Made by a program: the position numbers and the translations under genes
Assembly (NCBI GenBank): GCA_951394045.1
Contig: OX595989.1
Location: 1,922,001 to 1,986,000, forward strand
Source: Nitzschia sp. DOCU1
Lineage: Eukaryota > Bacillariophyta > Bacillariophyceae > Bacillariales > Bacillariaceae
Length of the DNA: 64,000 nt
Direction: 5' to 3'
In this document: piece after piece, positions 45,999-56,167 of the stretch
Layout of the letters: each line of letters begins with the position of its first letter
Position numbering within the stretch: position 1 is the stretch's first letter
Notes under the pieces: generated by a model
What the model saw: only the letters and a program-made list of their open reading frames with translations
Databases searched by the model: none
Told to the model about the DNA's origin: nothing

Positions 45999-46440
45999 TG
46001 TCGGAATGGGGTCTTTCAGGACTGGCAACTCGGGACTGAAGATCGACCATTCGAATGTGTCGACTGCACACTACGTCACGACTGTCGTCGGGGCAACGGA
46101 ACTACAGAAGGTCATGTCAGTGGTAAGATCGGACATGGGACCCGATGGAGAGACACCCCATAGATGTTCATCTGAGACTCTTGGGCAAGACGACGAGGGC
46201 TGGGATGATCTAGAGGACATCCAAGATGATCGGTGGGACATTACAGATGACCGATACTTCGAACTAGTAGACTGAAGGAATGACGATCAGAGTCGGTCCT
46301 GTGGGACCATCGAACACGATCAATCGGGTCATTACGAGTACCAAGCGGAAAGAACGTCTAGCACTAGTAGATAATCACAATATTTAGGAGAAGCTTTGAG
46401 AGAGGAAACTTCTGGTGCACCACCAACGAGTATTGTCTAG
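45999..46440 (+). repeat. Copia 5' LTR, left part
   Basis: First 442 bp of the 532-bp LTR; the remainder is at 52177-52266 beyond gypsy element 1. It differs from the 3' LTR at two bases (one in a GACGACGAGG context, one near the CACCACCAACG site). Confidence 0.92.
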
Positions 46441-46974
46441 TGCAGTACACTGCTTTGCACGTCGACTCCTTCGAATGATTGTAGTCCAAAATTATTAGTC
46501 TACTTAGTCATGTGCGACATCATGTGTGATGACGTAGCATGACGAAAGCGTTGCGCGCGGACGCGGACGCTAGGCCGGTCTCGGACATCCTCGGACAGGC
46601 CCATAACCTATTGACGTCACCGACGACGTGACGTTGCACGACACAGGCATCGCGCATGACTCCTGCTGGTCGAATGCCGATGAGATCCTAGTGTCAATGC
46701 CACCTAAGATCTGGCACCTCGATGACATTGCGGTGACTATACTTTATTCCAGAGTAGCTGACGACGTCCAAAGAACCCTAGTACAACGTCGTAGCTAATC
46801 TACTACAAGATGCATCAACCTCCTGTTCGGATTGTTGTCGATGCATGTCAAAAGGTCTCGACTCTACTAGAACTACGAGAGCCTACGAGACAACTTGCAT
46901 GAGAAATACATCTAGTTTTTAACTTAGCCATAATTTTTTCACAACTATTTCGATCCTACAAACGACGTAGTGCA
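46441..46974 (+). repeat. Gypsy-1 5' LTR
   Basis: 534 bp starting TGCAGTACACTG and ending GTAGTGCA. Identical by eye to the 3' LTR. Confidence 0.95.
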
Positions 46975-46975
46975 T

Positions 46976-46992
46976 AGTGTTAACACTCCACG
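46976..46992 (+). promoter_or_regulatory. Candidate primer-binding site of gypsy-1
   Basis: AGTGTTAACACTCCACG begins 1 nt after the LTR and is repeated exactly after the LTR of gypsy-2, although the flanks differ. It lacks the usual TGG start and contains the palindrome AGTGTTAACACT. Confidence 0.5.
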
Positions 46993-47027
46993 ACAATCGT
47001 CGTGATCAAGACTAACTTACCATCAAG

Positions 47028-48203
47028 ATGAAGCTTTCTAACGCAACCGTCGCGGCCGTCGCCGCTATCCCTCGGAACGACATGATGAAAAGGGGTTTTC
47101 AACGCGCTCCAATCCCTATCCAACGTGAACCGGAAGTGATTGTGAACAAAGAGAAGCTTGTGACCTTCAAGTGCCGCAACATTCCCGACGATCCAAACTC
47201 GACTCAGTTTGAACTCTCGATTCTGCCTTTCAATGGCGACGAGTCGGCCGAGACCTGGTTTCGCTTGCAAGACAAGGCGGAAAAAGTGATCAAGGGGCAG
47301 AACTTGACCACTGGTCCGCAGAGGTACGAGTTCTATCGCCGTATCCTCATCGGAAAGGCTCTCGCCAGGTTCGAAGAGTCGGCAGCAGCCGCTGGAAACG
47401 AAACGATTGCAAATCTCAAGGCGACCCTACAAGGAGTAACCAATTACGTTCTCCCGGCTCGTGCACTTCAAACTCAGAAACGCTACATGCGCCGTTTGTG
47501 TCGCAAGCCTCCCGAGATGACCATGAAGGAGTATATCAGTCGCTTCCAGCAGCTCAACCATTATTTGGCGTTGTTTGATACTACGCGTGGCGACAGGAAC
47601 AAGCTACCCAAGGACGAGATTATCGAGCATGCAGAGTTTGCTATCCCCGCTAGTTGGCGTCAGCAGATGATCCTACAAGGTTTTGAGCCGATTGATCACA
47701 CTTTGGATGAGTTCACCCAGTTCTGTGAGCGCCTCGAATTCACTGAAAAGTTACATGAAGCTAATCACGTCCGTAAGCCAAAGCCAGATGGCGCCCATCC
47801 TCCGAAGGGGAAGCGAGACCCGAGAATGGATCACTCGAAGCCCGCTGCTAAGCGCGGCGCTAATGACAAGACTCCTCCCTTTAAATGTGCCTACCATGGC
47901 CCCAACTGGTCCCACAACACTGGGGACTGCAAGATGGTGGTGGCGCAGGCCCAGAAGATGGCTGCCGCCCACGGAAATTTCATCAAGAACGGCGAAAAGA
48001 AGCCTCGTTACGGCAACCGTACTTGGGTACGTGACGATGGCGGCGCCAACAAGAAAGAAGAACTGCATGCCATGATCCAGAACATGGTCAAGGACGCGGT
48101 CAAGGACGAACGCAAGCGCAAGGCGATTGATCCACCCGACGAGGAAAACTTCAATGTGGACGAACTCTTGGCTAACCTTGTCGCTAGCGACGATGAAAAC
48201 TGA
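47028..48203 (+). CDS. Gypsy-1 Gag
   Basis: 391-aa structural protein of the retrotransposon particle. A retrotransposon-gag core spans about residues 60-250 (WFRLQDKAEKVIKGQNLTTG, YVLPARALQTQKRYMRRLCRKPPEMTMKEY, FAIPASWRQQMILQGFEP). A Cys/His knuckle near residues 285-300 reads C-A-Y-H-(5)-H-(4)-C, a CHHC variant of the normal CCHC zinc knuckle. The basic linker and acidic C-terminus follow. The stop is UGA; the same frame continues open into pol, so a Gag-Pol fusion by readthrough is possible. Confidence 0.88.
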   Translation: MKLSNATVAAVAAIPRNDMMKRGFQRAPIPIQREPEVIVNKEKLVTFKCRNIPDDPNSTQFELSILPFNGDESAETWFRLQDKAEKVIKGQNLTTGPQRYEFYRRILIGKALARFEESAAAAGNETIANLKATLQGVTNYVLPARALQTQKRYMRRLCRKPPEMTMKEYISRFQQLNHYLALFDTTRGDRNKLPKDEIIEHAEFAIPASWRQQMILQGFEPIDHTLDEFTQFCERLEFTEKLHEANHVRKPKPDGAHPPKGKRDPRMDHSKPAAKRGANDKTPPFKCAYHGPNWSHNTGDCKMVVAQAQKMAAAHGNFIKNGEKKPRYGNRTWVRDDGGANKKEELHAMIQNMVKDAVKDERKRKAIDPPDEENFNVDELLANLVASDDEN

Positions 48204-48239
48204 AGGTGTGAGCGAGTTGTACACGAAAAATCTAGTTTA

Positions 48240-51200
48240 ATGCATAATCATAAGGACGAGTTATCCTATTACAAAGTCTCTGAAAGAGTAGGTGGGAAAC
48301 GCAAAAATTGCGGATGTGACGAAGTTTTCGTTTTCCACGAGCAACGCGATGGGGCACGACATGCGCGCCCATCCGTCTATATACCGTCCGAGCCGGGCGA
48401 GGTCTTCGCCTCATTGGACCAATGCATTAATTACCGTATCGCGGCGGAATCGCACGCGATAACACGACTGTACAACCGGAGCTCACCAAAACGCCAGAAA
48501 ACCGCGCCAGACGAAATTCCGTACTGTTTCGCGCAAATTAACACGCGCCTAGGCAAGGCCAAGGCGGCAGCGTTGACGACGCTACTAGACACCGGAGCAT
48601 CACGAGGACTGATCTCCGAGAAACATGTCAAGAAACTACGTGTCAGGACGACACCATCGAGAACCACCTTCACGACAGCTGGAGGTGTCGTCGAGACACA
48701 CCGCGAAGTAAAAATCCAGTTTAAACTTCCGGAATTTCATGCCAATAGGGTGATTGAATGGGTCTTCCAGGTGACATCCGACCTTGGCAACTACGACATG
48801 ATCATTGGCAGAGATCTTCTGCGAGAACTAGGTGTCAAGTTCGACTTCAAGACAAGGGAAGTCGAATGGGACTCAGCTGCTATAGCAATGAAGATATATG
48901 GCGAGACGCCCGACGAAGACGCCTGGCAGGCCGACGCAGATGGTGGTGCCAAGTCTATTAAACAAATCTTAGACGCTAAATATGCCCCAGCGGACATTCC
49001 GCAGAAAATCTCCGAGATGGACCATCTGTCGGAAGAAGATAAATCCGCCCTCAAGACGCTTCTTCAGAAACATGAGACGCTCTTTGACGGCACGCTCGGC
49101 ACTTGGAAAGGCGAGCCCTATGATATCGAGCTAAAGCCTAATGTCACACCATATCATGCGAGGCCATATCCAGTGCCGAAGGCATATGAACAGACGCTAC
49201 GCGACGAGGTCGATCGCCTCTGCGCAGTCGGCGTACTAAAGAAAGTTAACCGCTCTGAATGGGCGGCACCGTCTTTCATCATACCAAAGAAGGACAAGAC
49301 GGTACGATTCATAAACGACTTTCGCGAGCTCAACAAGCGAATCAAGCGGAAGCCATTCCCGCTACCAAAGATACAAGAGCTACTGTTAAAACTAGAAGGT
49401 TTTCAGTACGCTACTAGTTTAGACCTAAACATGGGCTACTACCATGTGGAACTTAGTCCGAACGCAAAGAAACTTTGCACTCTCGTCTTCCCATGGGGAA
49501 AATATGAGATGCAGCGACTACCTATGGGACTCAGCAATAGCCCCGATATCTTCCAGGAAAAGATGTCGTCGCTGTTCGCAGACCTAGAGTACATACGTAC
49601 GTACATAGACGATCTTCTAGTACTTACTAAGGGTAGTTACCTAGACCACCTAGAGAAACTCGACGTGGTACTACAACGTCTGAAAGACACGGGACTCAAG
49701 GTGAACATCAAGAAGTCCTTCTTCGCGAAAGCGGAGCTCGAATACCTTGGCTACTGGATTACCCGCGACGGCATCCAACCAGTAGCAACCAAAGTGCAAG
49801 CAATCCAAGCCATGCTCGCACCGCGCAATAAAAAGGAACTACGCGCTTTCATCGGTATCGTGAATTATTATCGCGACATGTGGGTGCGCCGTTCGCACAT
49901 CCTCGCCCCGCTCGCATCACTTACGTCGAAAACAGCTAAGTGGGAGTGGACCGGCGCGCACCAAGAGGCATTTGACACGATGAAGAAAATAATAAGTAAG
50001 GAGGTTCTCCTAACTTACCCGAACTTTCATCTACCGTTTGATATACATACTGACGCGAGCGACACGCAGCTTGGCGCGGTCATCTCGCAGAACGGTAAGC
50101 CTATCGCGTTCTATAGTCGCAAACTCAATCCCGCGCAGACACGGTATACTACTACCGAGCGGGAACTACTAGCTATTGTAGAGACACTCAAGGAGTTCCG
50201 TACGATTCTCCTAGGTCAACAGATTCGCGTCTACACCGACCACAAGAATCTAACCTATAAAAACTTCAATACCGAACGCGTTATGCGCTGGCGACTCATC
50301 CTCGAAGAGTATGGTCCCGAACTCGTCTACGTTCGAGGTGAGACGAATGTAGTAGCGGACGCTCTTAGTCGACTTGGTAAGGACGAAAAGCCCTTTACCG
50401 AGGCCAATTTCGCAGAGTACTTTGGGGGCGACGAACTACCTGAAAGCGTCTTCCCCCTTACCTACAAGTACATTATGCGACATCAGCGAAAAGATACCGC
50501 GCTGCTCCAAAAGGCAGCGTTGGACAGTAGATATAGTGTAAAGGTTTTTCGTGGGGGCGGTAAGAAACGTCCTCTAGTAGTTAGAGATGGTAAGATAGTT
50601 ATTCCGCAGTCACTCCAACGCCGATGCGTTGAGTGGTACCACGAGACACTGTGTCATCCGGGCGAGACCCGAACAGAGCACACGATTCGGCAGCACTTCT
50701 ACTGGAAAGGACTGCGAGCCGATGTCGTCGATATCTGCAAAAAATGCAGGTTGTGCCAATTAACAAAACGCAAGACCCTTAAGTACGGGCACCTACCAAT
50801 TAAGGAACCCGAGAGCGAACCTTGGGAAATCCTATGTGTCGATCTCATAGGCCCCTACTCGATTAACCAGGGTAAACGAAATAAGGGTAAACAGAAACAA
50901 CTCGAGCTTTGGTGCCTTACCATGATTGATCCGGCAACTGGCTGGTTTGAGATGGTTCGCGTACCCAATAAAGAGGCTTTTAGTATCGCCGAATTAGCCG
51001 AAAAGACGTGGTTCACGAGATACCCGTGGCCGCAACAGGTTATTTATGACCGCGGTACGGAGTTCATGGGCGAATTCCGGCGAATGGTCAAGGAAGACTA
51101 CGGCGTGCTTGCGCGCCCAATCACTGCGAGGAATCCGCAGGCGAACGCAATACTCGAACGAGTACACCAAACTATCGGGAACATGATTCGTACGTTTGAA

Positions 51201-51611
51201 CTGCAGCACTCAGACGATACAGTCGGACTCGATGGAATCCTGGCAGCCGTGATGTTCGCCGTTCGCGCGACATACCACACTACGCTACAGGCTACGCCGA
51301 TGCAACTAGTATTCGGTAGAGATGCTATTCTCAACACCCGCTTCGAAGCTAATTGGAAGCTCATCCGTGAGCGCAAGATGCAACGCATTGCGAAGAACAA
51401 TGCGGCAGAAAACAAAACGCGATTGCCGTATGAGTATCGCGCAGGCCAACAGATCATGATCAAGCAGGACCAACAACGTAAGTTCGGTGCTAACCCCTAC
51501 GATGGTCCGTATCCAATCGTCGCCGTGAATGACAACGGTACAGTACGTATCCAGAAGGGTGCCGTTACTCAGACTTGGAACATTCGTAACATACATCCGT
51601 ATCATAGTTAA
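48240..51611 (+). CDS. Gypsy-1 Pol (protease, RT, RNase H, integrase)
   Basis: Aspartic protease: LLDTGASRG, D117. Reverse transcriptase: FIIPKKDKTVRFINDFRELN, SLDLNMGYYHVELS and YIDD at residues 455-458. RNase H: HTDASDTQLGAVI, ERELLAIVE and TDHKNL. Integrase: HHCC finger (WYHETLCHPGETRTEHT...CKKCRLCQ), then a D-D-E core with VDLIGPY, YDRGTEFMGEF and RNPQANAILERVHQ. It ends with a NPYDGPYPIV GPY-like motif. The frame is uninterrupted from 48204, directly after the gag UGA, and the ATG at 48240 is only the first Met. I therefore think translation enters from gag rather than at this ATG. Confidence 0.92.
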   Translation: MHNHKDELSYYKVSERVGGKRKNCGCDEVFVFHEQRDGARHARPSVYIPSEPGEVFASLDQCINYRIAAESHAITRLYNRSSPKRQKTAPDEIPYCFAQINTRLGKAKAAALTTLLDTGASRGLISEKHVKKLRVRTTPSRTTFTTAGGVVETHREVKIQFKLPEFHANRVIEWVFQVTSDLGNYDMIIGRDLLRELGVKFDFKTREVEWDSAAIAMKIYGETPDEDAWQADADGGAKSIKQILDAKYAPADIPQKISEMDHLSEEDKSALKTLLQKHETLFDGTLGTWKGEPYDIELKPNVTPYHARPYPVPKAYEQTLRDEVDRLCAVGVLKKVNRSEWAAPSFIIPKKDKTVRFINDFRELNKRIKRKPFPLPKIQELLLKLEGFQYATSLDLNMGYYHVELSPNAKKLCTLVFPWGKYEMQRLPMGLSNSPDIFQEKMSSLFADLEYIRTYIDDLLVLTKGSYLDHLEKLDVVLQRLKDTGLKVNIKKSFFAKAELEYLGYWITRDGIQPVATKVQAIQAMLAPRNKKELRAFIGIVNYYRDMWVRRSHILAPLASLTSKTAKWEWTGAHQEAFDTMKKIISKEVLLTYPNFHLPFDIHTDASDTQLGAVISQNGKPIAFYSRKLNPAQTRYTTTERELLAIVETLKEFRTILLGQQIRVYTDHKNLTYKNFNTERVMRWRLILEEYGPELVYVRGETNVVADALSRLGKDEKPFTEANFAEYFGGDELPESVFPLTYKYIMRHQRKDTALLQKAALDSRYSVKVFRGGGKKRPLVVRDGKIVIPQSLQRRCVEWYHETLCHPGETRTEHTIRQHFYWKGLRADVVDICKKCRLCQLTKRKTLKYGHLPIKEPESEPWEILCVDLIGPYSINQGKRNKGKQKQLELWCLTMIDPATGWFEMVRVPNKEAFSIAELAEKTWFTRYPWPQQVIYDRGTEFMGEFRRMVKEDYGVLARPITARNPQANAILERVHQTIGNMIRTFELQHSDDTVGLDGILAAVMFAVRATYHTTLQATPMQLVFGRDAILNTRFEANWKLIRERKMQRIAKNNAAENKTRLPYEYRAGQQIMIKQDQQRKFGANPYDGPYPIVAVNDNGTVRIQKGAVTQTWNIRNIHPYHS

Positions 51612-51638
51612 GTCCTGTCCCTCCGTCATGGGGGCGGG

Positions 51639-52172
51639 TGCAGTACACTGCTTTGCACGTCGACTCCTTCGAATGATTGTAGTCCAAAATTATTAGTCTA
51701 CTTAGTCATGTGCGACATCATGTGTGATGACGTAGCATGACGAAAGCGTTGCGCGCGGACGCGGACGCTAGGCCGGTCTCGGACATCCTCGGACAGGCCC
51801 ATAACCTATTGACGTCACCGACGACGTGACGTTGCACGACACAGGCATCGCGCATGACTCCTGCTGGTCGAATGCCGATGAGATCCTAGTGTCAATGCCA
51901 CCTAAGATCTGGCACCTCGATGACATTGCGGTGACTATACTTTATTCCAGAGTAGCTGACGACGTCCAAAGAACCCTAGTACAACGTCGTAGCTAATCTA
52001 CTACAAGATGCATCAACCTCCTGTTCGGATTGTTGTCGATGCATGTCAAAAGGTCTCGACTCTACTAGAACTACGAGAGCCTACGAGACAACTTGCATGA
52101 GAAATACATCTAGTTTTTAACTTAGCCATAATTTTTTCACAACTATTTCGATCCTACAAACGACGTAGTGCA
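51639..52172 (+). repeat. Gypsy-1 3' LTR
   Basis: 534 bp; preceded by the polypurine-like ATGGGGGCGGG that would prime plus-strand synthesis. Confidence 0.95.
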
Positions 52173-52176
52173 CTAG

Positions 52177-52266
52177 AGACCTGCTACGAAAAGACTACAG
52201 CCGAGCTAGTCAACTACAGTCGAGTTAGTCGAGCAGGAACGCTACAAGTTACGAGAGATTTCAACA
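52177..52266 (+). repeat. Copia 5' LTR, right part
   Basis: Last 90 bp of the interrupted LTR, ending GAGATTTCAACA as in the 3' LTR. The following CGCTTTAAAGCGGC sits where a primer-binding site should be. Confidence 0.92.
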
Positions 52267-52303
52267 CGCTTTAAAGCGGCTTTGTTTGAAAAGAAAAAGT
52301 AAG

Positions 52304-55300
52304 ATGTCTACTAAGGGAGACGAAACTTCGCTGTCGTCTGTGAAGTACTATTCGCTGAAGGATTCGAACGTTGTCGAATTCTATGATGAATGGAGGTTCA
52401 AGACCATGGCTATCATTCGCAAGAAAGGCTGGAGTGGACCGTTTGACGATCCTACCGCCGTGATTCCGACCAAGTCGGAAGCTGAGGCTGCTACTGCCAC
52501 GCAGAAGCAGAAGGACCTCTACAAGGCGAATGTCGAGGCGTACGACCAGATTCTGATGGGATGCAGCGGCATGCCCATGGGTTTGGTGCGTCGAGCCAAC
52601 GGCGACGTTCGAGCAGCCCTAGCTGCTCTGGATTGCAAGTACGCAAAGCAAGCAAGCTCTAACTTGACAGAGTTGCTCAAGGCGTTTACGCAGTGCAAAC
52701 TGGAGTCTACGGCTACCGATCCTACTTCGTGGTTCCTAGAGATGGACAGCATCAACGAGAAACTACGAAACATCAAGGACGAGTATGCCAAGAAAGACTA
52801 TGAGATCAAGGCTCATCTTGTCGGAAACCTGCCAGAGGGATATGAGGAGGTGGAGACCAAGGTATCCGGCAAGGAAGACACGATGACTGTGGCCGAGATC
52901 GAGAACGAGATTGCTCAGAAATGGGCGAGATCCTTCGAGGACCGCAACCGAAAGGGCGACGTGAAGAACGTCGCCATGACAACCGAGACCAAGAAGGGAT
53001 TCGGCGGCGGCGCGGCCAAGTGGAGCAGCAAGAAGAAGTTCAAAGGAAAGTGCCGCAAGTGTGGCAAACAAGGCCACAAGAAAGCTGACTGCAAGTCCGA
53101 CAAGACCGGCGTTTGCTTTGAGTGTGGCGAAGACGGCCACTTCGCAAAGGATTGCCCCAAGAAGTCAGGCGGCGGCTCGAGGCCGGCTGCTGAGACTGGC
53201 ATCGGCATGTTCGTTGGCATGTCTGTGACCAAGAAGGTGCGATTTGACGACGACGATCAATGCTACCTTCTCGACTCGGGCTCCGACGCCCACGTCTTGA
53301 AGTATGGAGATGGACTTGTGGACCCATCAACCAGCAAGCAGTTTGTGCAAGTTGGAAGCGGCGAGTACATGAAAGCTACCAAGCAAGGATCGTTGTTCCT
53401 TGGCTGTGGCGAGGCTGTTTTGCATCTGAAGAATGCTCAAGTTGTTCCTGGCTTCGCCAAGAACATCATCTCGCTGGGAAAGCTTGTTCAAGCAGGCAAC
53501 AAGGTTTCGTTCGAAGGAACCAAGCTCGTGATCGAAAGCCCCAAAGGCAGTCGAATCTATGTGGAGAAAGAGAAGGGTAGCGCGCTCTACTACCTCAAGG
53601 CGACGGTACAGGAAGGCAACAAGGCTTTCGCGACGTTGATTGAGGAAGAGAAAGAGGACGAAAAGGATGCCGCTTCAACCAAGGAAGATTACAAGCCAGC
53701 GGCAGTTGAGAAGGAAGTCGATACCAAGAAGAAGCAAAGCGAGATCGATATCAACGACGCCCACGAGCTATACGGTCATCTCAATCATGGGATACTCAAG
53801 CCTCTGTTGGAGAGCCGCGGTTATGTTGTCTACAGAAACGGCAGCAACAAGAAGTCTTGTGAAGCTTGCGCCTATGCAAAAGCTAAGGCGAAGGGTGTCT
53901 CCAAGACCACCAACGTCAAGGCTACTACCAAGGGCGAGAGACTCTTTATGGACATCAGCGGTCCTTACAAGATGTCTTTGAAAGGCTCTAAGTTTTGGGT
54001 ATTGATTGTGGACGACAAGACCCACAAGGCCTGGAGCTTCTTTGTGAAGCATAAGAACGAGGCAAAACGTGTGACTAAGGTCGTTTTGGATCTACTTAAG
54101 GGAGCGCGAGTGACCACTAAGTATCTTCGCTGCGATAACGCGGGCGAAAACGTGAAGGGACTGCGCGAGTTGTGCGGTGATTTCGGTATCCAGATCGAAC
54201 TAACACCACCCAATTCTCCCAAGTACAACGGTGTCGTGGAACGAAAGTTTGTTACAATCCGAGATCGCGCTCAAGCCATGATGCTTGGTGCGCATTTGGA
54301 TGAAGAACATCAGGGGCACTTATGGGGCGAAGCTGTATTTACGGCTACGCGCATCCATAATGCTGTGCCCAATCGAGTCGGGCCGGCTCCAGACAAGTTA
54401 TGGTACGGCGAAACTCCTAAGGTTTTGGATCACCTGGTTCAGTTCGGACGAATCGGGTATGTGAAGATCCGCGACAAGAAACCCACTAAGATGGCTCTCA
54501 AGAGCCAGAAGATGGTGTTCATGGGATATGCCCCGGACCACTCCGGCGATGTATACCACATGTACAACCCCGCGACCAAGAGTGTGGTCGAATCGCGCGA
54601 CGTTACGTGGGCAGAATGGCACGGTAGCCAAGAAGTCCCCAAATCTTTGAAGATTTTTGCTTCGGATTTCGACGTCGATGTGAGCGACGATGTCATTGAG
54701 GACTACGCGTTGCCTCTAACTACTGCTGAGCTCTCGCCTCATGAAGTTTCAGACGACGATGACGAGGACGCTACTGGAGCAGGGAGGAAGGTTTCCCAAG
54801 TGGGGAGGATCCCCCTACAAAATACTCCAGTCCGTCCTAAGCCAAGCAGAGTTGAGCGCGAACTAGCCAAGCTAAGAACTCACTACAACCCCATCGAAAG
54901 CGACGAAGACGAAGAAGTCGTCAATGTGGATGGCGACACTACTGATGGGAACAATGACGACGATGGAAGCGAAAGGCAGCAGCAAGTCTATTACGTCTTC
55001 CACACTGCACTAGCAAGTGATCCTGGCGAGCCGAAGACCCTCGGCGAAGCTCTTCAAGGAGAGCAACGTTTGGAATGGATCGGCGCAGCCAAGAAAGAGA
55101 TCGAGAACTTCCTGCACCGCAAGGTCTGGAAGAAGACGCCATTGTCGGCGTTGAAGAAAGGACAGCGACCTATCTCGACCAAGTGGGTCTTCAAGGTCAA
55201 GCAGGAGCATGACGGATCGAAACGATACAAAGGCAGGATTGTGGTTCGTGGCTTTGTGCAGATCCCCGGCATTGACTTTACTCACACCCATTCACCCGTT

Positions 55301-55713
55301 GCTCAGGACGCATCGACGAGACTACTCCTTGCTCTGTCACTTTTCAACGAGTCGAATGAATGGGACGTGGAGATGTTGGACATCGAGGCCGCCTTCCTGG
55401 AAGCGCAGCTCGATGAAGATGTCTACATCCAGTGGCCCGAAGGCGTCGTCATGTTTGGCTACGCTTCGGAAGAAGAGACCAAAGGAACCTGCTTGCGTTT
55501 GGAACGCGCCATGTACGGCGCTGTTCAATCACCCAGAGCATTCTGGAAGGAAAACGCGAAGCATCTTTGGAAGATCGGCCTATGCCAATCGAAGGCCGAC
55601 CCATGCGTTTGGTACAAGCACAAGGACAATTACTTGTGGCTGCTGATTGTTGTTCATGTCGACGACATCTTGTTTGCAGGTCCGGACGATGCTCGCGGCT
55701 GGTTCAAGACAGC
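52304..55713 (+). CDS. Copia Gag-Pol polyprotein, N-terminal part (interrupted by gypsy-2)
   Basis: One frame encodes gag, protease, integrase and most of the RT. Gag spans about residues 1-240, followed by two CCHC knuckles (CRKCGKQGHKKADC, CFECGEDGHFAKDC). The protease motif is YLLDSGSDAHV. The GAG-pre-integrase HH-CC is HELYGHLNH...CEACAYAKAK. The integrase core has MDISGPY, LRCDNAGEN and NSPKYNGVVER. The RT has WVFKVKQEHDGSKRYKGRIVVRG, VEMLDIEAAFLEAQLDE and VVHVDDILFAG (x-V-D-D). The real ATG is at 52304. The frame is cut after TGG TTC AAG ACA GC by gypsy-2 and resumes at 61232. Confidence 0.92.
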
Positions 55714-56130
55714 TGCAGTACACTAGAATACCCCTCTAGACCTAACAAGTAGTTAGCGTAAAGAGTACACACAATGGCCTACGTGTAGTACCTACATACC
55801 TTAGATACATACCTGGCTGACGTCGACTTGGTCGAACGTCTGTGGACGCACGGACGGACGGGCAAGGCCGGCGCGGCTGACGAGCAATGACGACGACAAC
55901 GGCGAGCGCGGCGAGCCGTCGACGTCTACTACTGGACTAGAACTTCCAACGGTATCTAGCTATGGACCTTGAAGAGATTCGAGAAGCTAGATCGGTGGGA
56001 GTTGTATCCAACGCATGCAGGATGCGTTGAGGAAAGACCCTGGTGGTCTAGGAGCGATAGAATCAACGATAACTTAGATCTCACAATTATTTCCACTACA
56101 ACTTTTTCATCGTACTTTCAGCGTAGTGCA
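55714..56130 (+). repeat. Gypsy-2 5' LTR
   Basis: 417 bp starting TGCAGTACACTAG and ending GTAGTGCA. Confidence 0.95.
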
Positions 56131-56131
56131 C

Positions 56132-56148
56132 AGTGTTAACACTCCACG
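56132..56148 (+). promoter_or_regulatory. Candidate primer-binding site of gypsy-2
   Basis: Exact 17-nt match to the candidate site of gypsy-1 at the same offset from the LTR, with a palindromic 12-bp core. Confidence 0.5.
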
Positions 56149-56167
56149 TTACACGCGTGAGCTAAAG

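Larger units (their letters stand above)
46441..52172 (+). mobile_element. Ty3/gypsy LTR retrotransposon 1, intact, inserted in the copia 5' LTR
   Basis: 5732 bp with two 534-bp LTRs that I read as identical, and CTAG target duplication (46437-46440, 52173-52176). The domain order is gag, protease, RT, RNase H, integrase, with integrase last as in Ty3/gypsy. There is no chromodomain after the GPY-like motif. The intact frames, catalytic residues and matching LTRs suggest a recent, possibly competent copy. Confidence 0.95.

Noticed and set aside
45916..46275. 119-codon frame across the copia 5' LTR border
   Set aside because: It is the same LTR segment that codes for the polyprotein tail at the 3' end; here it has no upstream pol.
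48240..48260. Independent start of gypsy-1 pol at its first ATG
   Set aside because: The frame is already open from the gag UGA, and gypsy-2 has no ATG at the matching place, so readthrough explains both better.
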